DNA from: Pseudomonadota bacterium | GTDB taxonomy: Bacteria > Desulfobacterota > Desulfovibrionia > Desulfovibrionales > Desulfovibrionaceae | Length of the DNA stretch: 41,670 nucleotides | Assembly: GCA_018822105.1 (NCBI GenBank) | Contig: JAHJLB010000058.1 | Span: 1-41,670, forward strand | Direction: 5' to 3' | Shown: positions 31,012 through 38,411 of the stretch, piece after piece | Position numbering within the stretch: the stretch's first letter is position 1 | How the letters are laid out: each line of letters starts with the position of its first letter | Program-made: the position numbers and the translations under genes | Notes under the pieces: model-generated | Seen by the model: the letters and a program-made list of their open reading frames with translations, nothing else | Databases searched by the model: none | What the model was told of the DNA's origin: nothing

Positions 31012-31601
31012 GGTCCCTCCGAAGGTTGGCGGTGGGAGGATGTGTGCAAGCTCACCAATGAATAGAGAAACCGCCAGCACAGGTCAAGGCCGGTGGGGGC
31101 AGGGCCGCCGGTCGAAAGCCATCTGGGGAAGGCTGGGAAGGCGTCGTCCACACTGGTCAGCCCCTGGCGCGGCTTTCCGTCTTCATCGAAGGACTGCGCC
31201 ACCGCCGGGGCGTATTGTATGTCTGTCTCCGTCGTGTGCTGCACGGTCCAATCGAGGAGGAAGGCATGCAGCTCCTTGGCCACCAGCAAATGCCCGGTGA
31301 TGAACTTGTCGTGCTCGTTCTTGTGCTCGATGAAGTTCTTGTACCTGCGGCGTATCTGCAGCTCCTCCTCCATGCTGAAATGTGCCAGGAAATAGCGCCG
31401 CAGGTTCGTGAGCAGGATGTGCAGATTGAGGCGGCTTTCCCCCTCAGGGCCGTTCCGAAACCCGAGCGAGTCGGAATAATGACTGTCGAATTCGTTGGCC
31501 AGGTTGAACAAATGCCTGTGCTGCCGGTCAATGGCCGCAATGCCGACGCTGTCGTCTTCGCTCCACTGCGGGCAGTCCATGGGCGTCTTTGTAAATGGCA
31601 A
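31008..31601 (-). CDS. Bacteriohemerythrin
   Basis: This 197-residue protein has the complete di-iron ligand set of hemerythrin with correct spacing: H28 ('IDRQHRHLF'), H74 and E78 ('HFSMEEEL'), H93 and H97 ('HKNEHDKF'), H122 and D127 ('WTVQHTTETD'). It should bind oxygen reversibly in the cytoplasm and act as O2 sensor, store or scavenger. Normal length is about 130-150; here about 60 extra C-terminal residues of unknown fold follow the last ligand. It starts at the ATG at 31601, three bases after the HD-GYP stop, and overlaps the next gene by four bases. Confidence 0.93.
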   Translation of the reverse strand: MPFTKTPMDCPQWSEDDSVGIAAIDRQHRHLFNLANEFDSHYSDSLGFRNGPEGESRLNLHILLTNLRRYFLAHFSMEEELQIRRRYKNFIEHKNEHDKFITGHLLVAKELHAFLLDWTVQHTTETDIQYAPAVAQSFDEDGKPRQGLTSVDDAFPAFPRWLSTGGPAPTGLDLCWRFLYSLVSLHTSSHRQPSEGP

Positions 31602-31604
31602 ACG

Positions 31605-32903
31605 TCACAGCGTGTAGAAGTCGTTGTAGGCGTTCAGGGCGGATATCTGCTCCGCGTATCTGGCCTGGTTGACCTGGTCGTAGCTGCCCAAGAGCAGCTC
31701 CACATGCCCGCCGTCCAGCTGCCCGGAGTCGGCCATGGACTTCATGACCGCCTCGGCCTTCTCCGGCTGCATGCCCGCGCGGTAGGGCCGGTCCTCGGTG
31801 ATGGCCGTGAACACGTCGGCCACGGCCATGACCTTGGCGCCATCCGACAGGGCCTGCCCCGCCATGTGGAAGGGGTAGCCCTTGCCGTTGGGCCGTTCGT
31901 GGTGGAAGGCCGCCCAGCCGCTCACCCGCTCCAGCTGGGGCACGGTCTGGAGGATCCGGTACGTCATGTAGGGGTGGAAACGCACGCGGTCCATCTCCTC
32001 CGTGGTCAACGGGCGCGGCACTTCCAGCAGCTCGACGGGCACGGCGATCTTCCCGAGGTCGTGCAGATACCCGGCCACCTGCATGAGCTGCGCGTCGGAG
32101 GCGCTGAAGCCCGCCAGCTGGGCCAGCTTCATGGCGGTGGCGGCCACGCCGCTGGAGTGGGTGGCCGTGAATCGGGAGCGGAAGTCGATGATGTGCGTGA
32201 CCAGCTTGGAGAAGTCCAGCAGGCGGTCCATCTCGCTGCCCTGCCTGCAGCGCAGGGTGTCCTGGGCGCAGACCATCCTCAGGATGCTCAGGAGGTCCGG
32301 GGAGCCGATGTCCAGCCAGAAGCTCTCCTGCCTGGACAGCGCCTGAAAGGCCTTGACGGCCTCGGGGTGGAACATGGCGCCGGATTCGCGGAGGATCGCG
32401 TCGTGGACGGCTCCGGCCTGGGCCAGGGCGTAGATCTTCCTGTCCAGGAGCACGTCGGCGCGGTCGGCCAGGTGCAGGATGTGGCAGCCCATGGGCTGCC
32501 CGGGCCGCCTGGCGTAGGGGACGTGGTGGTGGCGCACCAGCTCCGCCGCGCGGCCCAGATCGTCCCACATGGAGAGCAGCTTGTAGCCGTACTCGTGGTG
32601 GCCGTTGCCCGGGGCGTCGAACTCCAGGGTCTCGATCCTGCTCTGCCGTGTCAGGCCACCCACATCGTGGAGCAGCGCGGCCAGGGCGATGTCCTCCTGC
32701 TCCAGCTGGGGCAGGTCCAGCTCGAGCGCGATGCGCGCGGCGATGTAGCAGACGCGGAGGTGGTGGTTGGCCAGCACCGGGGACAGGGAGTCCATGGCCT
32801 TGGAGATGCAGCACACGGCCTGGAACAGGTCGGCGCCCTGCACCGGGGCGGCGCCCAGAAGGCCCCGGAAATACTCGGAGTCATCGGAGATGTTGTTCGC
32901 CAC
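31605..32903 (-). CDS. HD-GYP domain protein with two HD modules (c-di-GMP phosphodiesterase)
   Basis: This 432-residue soluble protein starts at the GTG at 32903, with GGAGG upstream. An N-terminal HD-like module (about 45-155) shows 'ALLHDVGGL' and later 'ELVRHHHVPYA'. The C-terminal module is a full HD-GYP: H249, HDLGK (281-285), H310, 'HHERPNGKGYP' (334-344, the GYP signature) and 'VMAVADVFTAITEDRPYR'. HD-GYP enzymes hydrolyse c-di-GMP to pGpG/GMP with a metal centre. A doubled-HD layout is unusual, and the first module keeps the HD pair, so it may bind metal too. Leader of a three-gene operon with hemerythrin, suggesting O2-dependent control. Confidence 0.92.
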   Translation of the reverse strand: MANNISDDSEYFRGLLGAAPVQGADLFQAVCCISKAMDSLSPVLANHHLRVCYIAARIALELDLPQLEQEDIALAALLHDVGGLTRQSRIETLEFDAPGNGHHEYGYKLLSMWDDLGRAAELVRHHHVPYARRPGQPMGCHILHLADRADVLLDRKIYALAQAGAVHDAILRESGAMFHPEAVKAFQALSRQESFWLDIGSPDLLSILRMVCAQDTLRCRQGSEMDRLLDFSKLVTHIIDFRSRFTATHSSGVAATAMKLAQLAGFSASDAQLMQVAGYLHDLGKIAVPVELLEVPRPLTTEEMDRVRFHPYMTYRILQTVPQLERVSGWAAFHHERPNGKGYPFHMAGQALSDGAKVMAVADVFTAITEDRPYRAGMQPEKAEAVMKSMADSGQLDGGHVELLLGSYDQVNQARYAEQISALNAYNDFYTL

Positions 32904-32945
32904 GGGTGGCCTCCGGAAGGAAGAGTCTGGGTGTATGCTATACCA

Positions 32946-32964
32946 ACCAATGTGTTGGTCAACA
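32946..32964. promoter_or_regulatory. Overlapping palindromes upstream of the HD-GYP gene
   Basis: ACCAA-TGTG-TTGGT (32946-32959) overlaps TGTTG-GT-CAACA (32953-32964). On the minus strand the same DNA contains TTGACC followed by TATAGC, a possible promoter with a short spacer. Two overlapping operators covering a promoter are suggested, 43-61 bases before the GTG. Confidence 0.45.
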
Positions 32965-33131
32965 CAAAATCCGCTTGAGCGGGCAGAAAAAGTCGGCTCT
33001 GTGGGGCTTGCCTCTGCAAAGGCCGGGCTCCGGCCGGGGCGCAGGGCGTGAAGCGGCCGCCCGGCTCCGCGGGGCGCGGCGGGTCAAGGGCGCTGGCCAA
33101 AGGCCGGCCGCGGCAGGGGGGATGGGCCGGC

Positions 33132-34112
33132 TCAGCCCCAGAGGGCGTAGGCCAGGGTCACCAGGGCGATGCTCGTCGCGCGCAGGGCCTGGTTGCTGAT
33201 GATCAGGTTCAGCGCCAGGCCGGGCTTGAAGATGCCCGCGTAGTAGGGGAACTGGTGGCGCACCGCGCGCACCGGCGAGGACAAGATGTTGCCCACCAGC
33301 AGCGCCAGCACCAGCTCCTTGAGGGTCAGCCCGCCGGTCTGGACCAGGGCTCCGGCTGCGGCGTAGCCGGCGGTGGTCTCCGCGGCCATGTGGAAGCCGA
33401 TGATGCCCATGGCCTGGGGCGGCAGCCAGGACAGGAAGGAGACATGCTCGGCCATGTAGGCCTCCATGACGTCGAAGGCGCCCCAGCGCTTGAGGAAGAA
33501 GAAGGCCACGTAGATGGGGATGGTGTAGGAGACCATGCGCGGCAGGCGGCGCTGGAAGCGCTTCCAGGTCTTGGCCAGGGCCGCGCGCCAGTCCCATTTC
33601 TGGTCCTCGGCCAGCAGGCAGGCCACGCAGCCCTCGGGCAGGGGCGGCAGGGTCAGCCGCCCCAGAAGCACGATGCCCAGGGTGCGCAAAAGCGCCGCGC
33701 CGATGGTCAGGCCCACGTACAGCCCGGCGGCCGGGCCGATGAAGGGCGCGGCGATGAAGAACAGGGTGGGCAGGTGCAGAAAGTAGGTGGGCAGGCTGTT
33801 GAAGAGGTTCGAGAGGATGACCTCGCGGCGGCTCATCTCGCCCTTCTCGTGGGCCTCGGCCAGCATGGCGTTGGCCGCCGCGCCGGAGAAGAAGGCCAGG
33901 GAGAAGCTGGCCCCGGCCACGTCCTTGAGCCGTCCCAGGCGCACCAGGGGCTGGGCGATTTTGGCCACGGCGCGGGTCCATTGCAGGGCCTCGATGAGGG
34001 TGCCCACGAACAGCCCCACGCTGACGGACAGCAGCAGGCGCGACAGGGGCACGGCCAGTCCGTGCCAGAGGACGCCCAGGGTGAGGGTTTCGGAAGCGGC
34101 GTGCATGGGCAT
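33132..34112 (-). CDS. Nucleoside-recognition (Gate) domain membrane protein
   Basis: This 326-residue inner-membrane protein has about eight hydrophobic segments. The first half carries the gate-domain pattern 'SFSLAFFSGAAANAMLAEAHEKGEMSRREVILSNLFNSLPTYF'-like stretch (residues about 68-110). The second half repeats it as 'GFHMAAETTAGYAAAGALVQTGGLTLKELVLALLVGNILSSPVRA' in outline (about 245-290). This two-fold arrangement matches the nucleoside recognition family that includes spore maturation proteins SpmA/SpmB. The transported compound is unknown. Last gene of the argB-panB operon, 8 bases after panB. Confidence 0.75.
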   Translation of the reverse strand: MPMHAASETLTLGVLWHGLAVPLSRLLLSVSVGLFVGTLIEALQWTRAVAKIAQPLVRLGRLKDVAGASFSLAFFSGAAANAMLAEAHEKGEMSRREVILSNLFNSLPTYFLHLPTLFFIAAPFIGPAAGLYVGLTIGAALLRTLGIVLLGRLTLPPLPEGCVACLLAEDQKWDWRAALAKTWKRFQRRLPRMVSYTIPIYVAFFFLKRWGAFDVMEAYMAEHVSFLSWLPPQAMGIIGFHMAAETTAGYAAAGALVQTGGLTLKELVLALLVGNILSSPVRAVRHQFPYYAGIFKPGLALNLIISNQALRATSIALVTLAYALWG

Positions 34113-34120
34113 GGACGGGC

Positions 34121-34978
34121 TCAGGCGTCCCCGTATTCCCTGCCACGGGTGAACTCCTTGAGCTCCTCCGGGTCCATGCGCCGGGTCTGGGCCTCGGCCG
34201 GGAACGCCCCCCCGCGCACCTCGGCGCAGTAGGCGCTCAAGGCCTCGCGGGCCGGGGTCCAGAGGTCGGCGTAGCGCTTGACGAAGCTGGGCCTAAGGCC
34301 CGGGCACAGGCCCAGGATGTCGTGGAACACCAGCACCTGGCCGTCGCAGTCGGGCCCGGCCCCGATGCCGATGGTGGGGATCTCCACCTCGGCCGTGATG
34401 CGCGCGGCCACCTCGGCGGGCACGGCCTCCAGCACCAGGCTGAAGCACCCGGCCTCGGCCAGGGCGCGCGCGTCCTCCAGGAGCTTCTGCGCGGCCCGGG
34501 CGGTCTTGCCCTGGGCCTTGAACCCGCCCAGGCGGGCCATCTGCTGCGGGGTCAGCCCCAAATGGCCCATGACCGGGATGCCTGCGGAGAGCATGGCCCG
34601 GATGTGCGGCGCGAACTCGGCCCCGCCCTCCACCTTCACGGCGCGCGCGCCGGACTCCTGGATGAAGCGCCCGGCATTGGCCACGGCGGTCTCGATGCCG
34701 GTCTGGTAGGACAAGAAGGGCATGTCGGCCACCAGCAGGGCCTTCTTGACGGCCCGGGCCGCGGCCTTCGTGTGGTGCAGCATGTCGGCCATGGTCACGC
34801 CCAGGGTGTCCGGCAGGCCCAGGCAGACCATGCCCAGGCTGTCGCCCACGAGGATGACGTCGGCCCCGGCCTCATCCGCCAGCAGGCCGGTGGGGTAGTC
34901 GTAGGCCGTGAGCACGGCGAGCCTGCGCTGGCCCTTGGCGGCCAGGATGTCCGGTGCGGTGAGCTGCTTCTGGGGCAT
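34121..34978 (-). CDS. panB: 3-methyl-2-oxobutanoate hydroxymethyltransferase
   Basis: This 285-residue enzyme makes ketopantoate from 2-ketoisovalerate and methylene-tetrahydrofolate, the first committed step to pantothenate and CoA. The ATG at 34978 (GAGGA upstream) gives the usual N-terminus. Motifs are 'LTAYDYPTGLLADEAGADVILVGDSLGMV', 'ADMPFLSYQTG', 'AVKVEGGAE', 'MGHLGLTPQQ' and 'IGIGAGPDCDGQVLVFHDILGL' in outline. The metal and substrate residues of this (beta/alpha)8 enzyme are in place. It lies between moeA and the gate-domain gene. Confidence 0.97.
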   Translation of the reverse strand: MPQKQLTAPDILAAKGQRRLAVLTAYDYPTGLLADEAGADVILVGDSLGMVCLGLPDTLGVTMADMLHHTKAAARAVKKALLVADMPFLSYQTGIETAVANAGRFIQESGARAVKVEGGAEFAPHIRAMLSAGIPVMGHLGLTPQQMARLGGFKAQGKTARAAQKLLEDARALAEAGCFSLVLEAVPAEVAARITAEVEIPTIGIGAGPDCDGQVLVFHDILGLCPGLRPSFVKRYADLWTPAREALSAYCAEVRGGAFPAEAQTRRMDPEELKEFTRGREYGDA

Positions 34979-35095
34979 GGCGGTCCTCGTTTCAGGTCTG
35001 GGGCGGCCCGGTTCCGAGACATGGAGCGGCGGGCAGGGGTGGAAAGTAGGACTGCGCGGCCCCGCAGTCAAGGGACGCGCCGCCGGGCAGAAGGC

Positions 35096-36400
35096 CTACA
35101 GCATGAGCACCGGCGCAAGAACGCCCTTGTACAGCCCCTCGGCGTTGGCGGGTATGGCGACGAGCCCGTCGGCGCCCAGCAGGGTCTTCAGCAGCCCGGA
35201 CTTGCCGAGCACCGGGTGGGCCAAAGGCGGCAGCCCGGGCCGGGCCTCCAGGCGCACGCGCACGAAGTCCTCGCGCCCCGGGCGGCTGGCGATGTTGCGC
35301 GCCAGCTCGGCCACGAAGGGCGGCGGCGCGCCGGCAAGGGCGGACGCATCCCCCGCCAGGTGCCGCAGAAAGGGCTGGATGAGCACGGCCATGACCACCT
35401 GGGCCGAGGTCACCTGTCCTGGCAGGCCGAGGATGGCCTTGCGCCCGACCCGCGCCAGTATGGTGGGCTTGCCGGGGCTCATGGCGATGCCGTGGGCCAG
35501 GATTTCCGCGTTTGCCTGGGCCAGCATGGCGGCGCCCGTGTGGTCGCGCGCGCCCAGGGAGCTGCCCCCGGAGAGCAGCAGCACGTCGCAGGCCGCCAGG
35601 GCCTCGGCCAGGGCGCGGGTCAGCCGCGGCAGGTCGTCGGGGATGATGCCCAGGGCCAGGACCTCGGCCCCGGCCTCGGCGGCCAGGCAGCACAGGGCGG
35701 CCGAGTTCACGTCGCGGATCTGGCCGGGGCGCGGGCTGGCGTGGGCCGGCACCAGTTCGTCGCCGGTGGAGAGCACGCCCACGCGGGGCCTTTGGCCCAG
35801 GCTGACGCCGGAGATGCCCAGGGCGGCGAGCAGGCCCACGTCCTGGGCGCGCAGGGTGCGCCCCCGGGGCAGGGCGATGGCTCCCCTGGCCACGTCCTCG
35901 CCGGGGAGCATGACGTTCTCGCTTGGCGCGGCGCTCCTGCGCACCTCGATGGTCTCAACGGCTTCAGGCTGCCTTGCGCCGAGCTGTCCGGTGTGCTCCA
36001 CCATGACCACGGCGTCGGCCCCTTGCGGCAGGCTTCCGCCCGTGGGGATGCGCGCGGCCTGGCCGGGGGCCAGGCGCACGTCCAGGCCGCCGGCGGCGGC
36101 CCAGTCGATGGAGAGGTCGGCCACGCAGTCCACGTAGGCCGGGTTGGTCTCGGTGGCGCCGAACACATCGCCGGCCCTGAGGGCGTAGCCGTCCATGCAG
36201 GCCCGGGCCGTGGCCGGCAGGTCCTCGGGCGCCAGGACGTCCCGCGCCAGCACCCGGCCCAAAACGGCGGCCGGCCCGGCGGCCAGCTCCACGTCCTGGG
36301 CCGGCAGGGGCGCGAAGGATCCGAGCAGGGCGCAGAACTCCGCGCGGCTCAGCACGTTCAGAAAGCCGTGCCCGTCCAAGGTCTTGCCAGGTGCGCTCAT
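35096..36400 (-). CDS. moeA: Molybdopterin molybdenumtransferase
   Basis: This 434-residue enzyme inserts molybdate into adenylylated molybdopterin. The ATG at 36400 lies 7 bases after the mobB-like stop. Motifs are 'PATARACMDGYALRA', 'RIPTGGSLPQGADAVVMVEHT', 'RPRVGVLSTGDELV', 'LLLSGGSSLGARDHT', 'GIAMSPGKPTILARV', 'ILGLPGQVTSAQVV', with the C-terminal domain IV 'GREDFVRVRLE'. The N-terminal 'SRAEFCALLGSF' segment is normal. Clustered with mobB, it serves molybdo- or tungstoenzymes such as formate dehydrogenases. Confidence 0.96.
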   Translation of the reverse strand: MSAPGKTLDGHGFLNVLSRAEFCALLGSFAPLPAQDVELAAGPAAVLGRVLARDVLAPEDLPATARACMDGYALRAGDVFGATETNPAYVDCVADLSIDWAAAGGLDVRLAPGQAARIPTGGSLPQGADAVVMVEHTGQLGARQPEAVETIEVRRSAAPSENVMLPGEDVARGAIALPRGRTLRAQDVGLLAALGISGVSLGQRPRVGVLSTGDELVPAHASPRPGQIRDVNSAALCCLAAEAGAEVLALGIIPDDLPRLTRALAEALAACDVLLLSGGSSLGARDHTGAAMLAQANAEILAHGIAMSPGKPTILARVGRKAILGLPGQVTSAQVVMAVLIQPFLRHLAGDASALAGAPPPFVAELARNIASRPGREDFVRVRLEARPGLPPLAHPVLGKSGLLKTLLGADGLVAIPANAEGLYKGVLAPVLML

Positions 36401-36407
36401 GGGTGGC

Positions 36408-37109
36408 TCAGCCCAGGCGGATGTCCACCGGGCCGGGGCCAAAGCCCTTGAGCTCGCGCAGCATGCCCAGGATGCCTCCGCGCAGCATGCGCTCGATGAA
36501 GGGGTTGAGGGCCAGGGGCTGGCCGTTGATGCTGATCTTGAGCTCGCCGTTCTGGGCCACGCAGTCGGCCTCGCTGGCGTCTCCGGCCACGATGTCCGCG
36601 GCCAGGGCGCGGCAGTTCTCGCGGCCGCAGCCGCCGCAGTCCAGCCCCGGCAGCAGGAAGCCCGCATTGGCGGCGATGCGCGCCAGGCCGTTGATGTCGC
36701 GGGTGGCCAGGATGCCCTCCAGGACGACGTCGCCATAGGCGGCCAGGGCCAGCTCCGGGTCCAGGTCGTTGGCTGTGGTCTCGTCCGGGGCGATGATGAT
36801 GCGCGGCATGACGCCCAGGGTCTTGCCGCCCTCCAGCACCAGGATGTCCGTGCCCACCAGGGGCACGAGGTCGGCCAGGGGGCGCTCGCCGGGCCAGGAC
36901 ACGAAGCTGCCGCCGGGCGAGAACCCAAGGACCATGTCGGCGTTTTCGCGGAAGCGCGCGGTGTCGGTCTCGGCCTTTTCGTCGAAGCCGTGGTGCGAGT
37001 GCTTGGCCAGGGTGACCGTGAGGCCCATCTTTCTCAGGGCCTGGGCCAGCTCCAGGGCCAGGGTGGTCTTGCCGGACTTCTTGTAGCCGATGACGGCGAT
37101 GGCGCGCAT
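36408..37109 (-). CDS. mobB: MobB-type GTPase fused to an Fe-S cluster motif
   Basis: Residues 1-140 match MobB, the GTP-binding accessory of molybdenum cofactor dinucleotide synthesis: P-loop 'GYKKSGKTTLALELA', 'AKHSHHGFDEKAETDTARFRE', 'LVGTDILVLEGGKTLG', 'PRIIIAPDE'. MobB is normally about 170 residues, but here it is 233. The extra region has C158-x2-C161-x4-C166 and C183 ('LDCGGCGRENCRALAADIVAG'), the pattern of the RnfB-like 4Fe-4S motif. Then follows 'LKISINGQPLALNPFI'. The product may carry an iron-sulfur cluster. It is preceded by argB (24 bases) and followed by moeA. Confidence 0.9.
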   Translation of the reverse strand: MRAIAVIGYKKSGKTTLALELAQALRKMGLTVTLAKHSHHGFDEKAETDTARFRENADMVLGFSPGGSFVSWPGERPLADLVPLVGTDILVLEGGKTLGVMPRIIIAPDETTANDLDPELALAAYGDVVLEGILATRDINGLARIAANAGFLLPGLDCGGCGRENCRALAADIVAGDASEADCVAQNGELKISINGQPLALNPFIERMLRGGILGMLRELKGFGPGPVDIRLG

Positions 37110-37133
37110 GAAGGACTCCTTGCTGTTGCCGCG

Positions 37134-38084
37134 CTAGCGGGTGATTTCGGTGCCGATGCCGCAGGCGGTGAACATTTCGAGCAGCACGCAGTTCTCCACG
37201 CGCCCGTCGATGATGTGGACCTTCTCCACCCCGCCCAGGATGGCCTCCAGGCAGCATTGCAGCTTGGGGATCATGCCGCCCACCACAACGCCCTTCTCGA
37301 TGGCCTCGAAGGCCTTGGTGCTGGTCAGGGAGGGGATGAGCTTCCTGTCGCGGTCCAGCACGCCGGGCACGTCGGTCAAGAGGTGCAGGCGCTTGGCGCG
37401 GATGGCCGCGGCCACGGCCCCGGCCACGGAGTCGGCGTTGATGTTGTAGGTGCGGCCCAGGTCGTCCACGCCCACGGGGGCGATGACCGGGATGAAGCCC
37501 TCGTTCATGAGCGACTTCAGCACGCCGGTCTCGATGCTGACCACCTCGCCGACCATGCCCAGGTCGATGATCTCCGGCGGGGCGTCCTTGCTTTCGATGG
37601 CCAGCTCCTTCTTCTCGGCGCGGATGAGCATGCCGTCCTTGCCGGACAGGCCCACGGCGCGGCCCCCGGCCAGGTTCAGCAGGTTCACGATCTCCTTGTT
37701 GACCTTGCCCACCAGGACCATCTCCACCACGTCCATGGTGGCGTCGTCGGTGACCCGCAGGCCCTGGCGGAAGTGGCTTTCGATGTTCAGGGCCTTGAGC
37801 ATCTTGCCGATCTGCGGGCCGCCGCCGTGCACGATGATGGGATTGACGCCCACGTACTTGAGCAGCACCACGCTGCGGGCGAAGCTCTGTTTCAGGGCCT
37901 CGTCGACCATGGCGTTGCCGCCGTACTTGATGACCACGGTCTGCCCGGCGAACTCGCGGATGTAGGGCAGGGTCTCGATGATCATGCGCGCGCGCTCGGC
38001 CTCGCGGGCCAGGTCGCGGGAGGGCCCGGCGGAACAGTCGGGCGCGGTGGCGAAGTCGTCCTTGGGGGCGTCGTGCGTGGACAT
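37134..38084 (-). CDS. argB: Acetylglutamate kinase
   Basis: This 316-residue enzyme phosphorylates N-acetylglutamate, the second step of arginine synthesis. Motifs are '[10 protein letters not shown]' (Lys and Gly-rich loop), '[16 protein letters not shown]', '[16 protein letters not shown]', '[15 protein letters not shown]', and '[27 protein letters not shown]' in outline. An N-terminal tail of about 20 residues precedes the core. The start at 38084 follows GGAGG. It is the first gene of the operon and has a TTGACA promoter at 38158-38186. Confidence 0.97.
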   Translation of the reverse strand: MSTHDAPKDDFATAPDCSAGPSRDLAREAERARMIIETLPYIREFAGQTVVIKYGGNAMVDEALKQSFARSVVLLKYVGVNPIIVHGGGPQIGKMLKALNIESHFRQGLRVTDDATMDVVEMVLVGKVNKEIVNLLNLAGGRAVGLSGKDGMLIRAEKKELAIESKDAPPEIIDLGMVGEVVSIETGVLKSLMNEGFIPVIAPVGVDDLGRTYNINADSVAGAVAAAIRAKRLHLLTDVPGVLDRDRKLIPSLTSTKAFEAIEKGVVVGGMIPKLQCCLEAILGGVEKVHIIDGRVENCVLLEMFTACGIGTEITR

Positions 38085-38411
38085 GGCGGGACCTCCGGGA
38101 AAACAACTGGCGCTGGCGCGGCACAGGGCTAGACCCGGCAGGCAGGCGCGAGAAAGGATATTCGCCTGGGGGGGCCGTTCTGTCAAGACGGGCGGGCGAA
38201 GCGGCCCGGCCTCCACGGTGGGTGGCAGGCCGGGCAGCTCTCGCTTGTTGCGCCACTGCGGTGAGGGAACGACGAATAAGCGTGCGCACGGAAGACGTGA
38301 GGGGCTGCGGCTCAAAAAACGCTTGCACGTCCTGGGGAGATCCGCCCGGATGGGACACGAGGCTACGCAACACTTCTCTGCGAAAAGTTCCAGGGGGAGA
38401 AAGGTGGCTGT
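38085..38411. other. 327-base gap between argB and the caspase-like gene
   Basis: Besides the argB promoter, I see no convincing gene. GACGTG (38294-38299) and CACGTC (38326-38331) can pair around a loop containing an A-run, and ATCC-GGGC-GGAT forms a small hairpin. A minus-strand frame is open from a GTG at 38415 but has no family match. Confidence 0.5.
38158..38186 (-). promoter_or_regulatory. Sigma70 promoter of the argB operon
   Basis: Minus-strand TTGACA (38186-38181), 17-base spacer with a seven-base C-run, GAATAT (38163-38158). The -35 is a perfect consensus. The distance to the argB ATG is about 75 bases. Confidence 0.72.

Noticed and set aside
38320-38375. Plus-strand sequence GCACG...GGGACACGAGGCTACG resembling the core of a c-di-GMP-I riboswitch
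   Set aside because: The conserved GCAAACC and GCAAAG elements and GNRA tetraloop are missing, and the gene downstream on that strand is antisense to the caspase gene, so nothing could be regulated.
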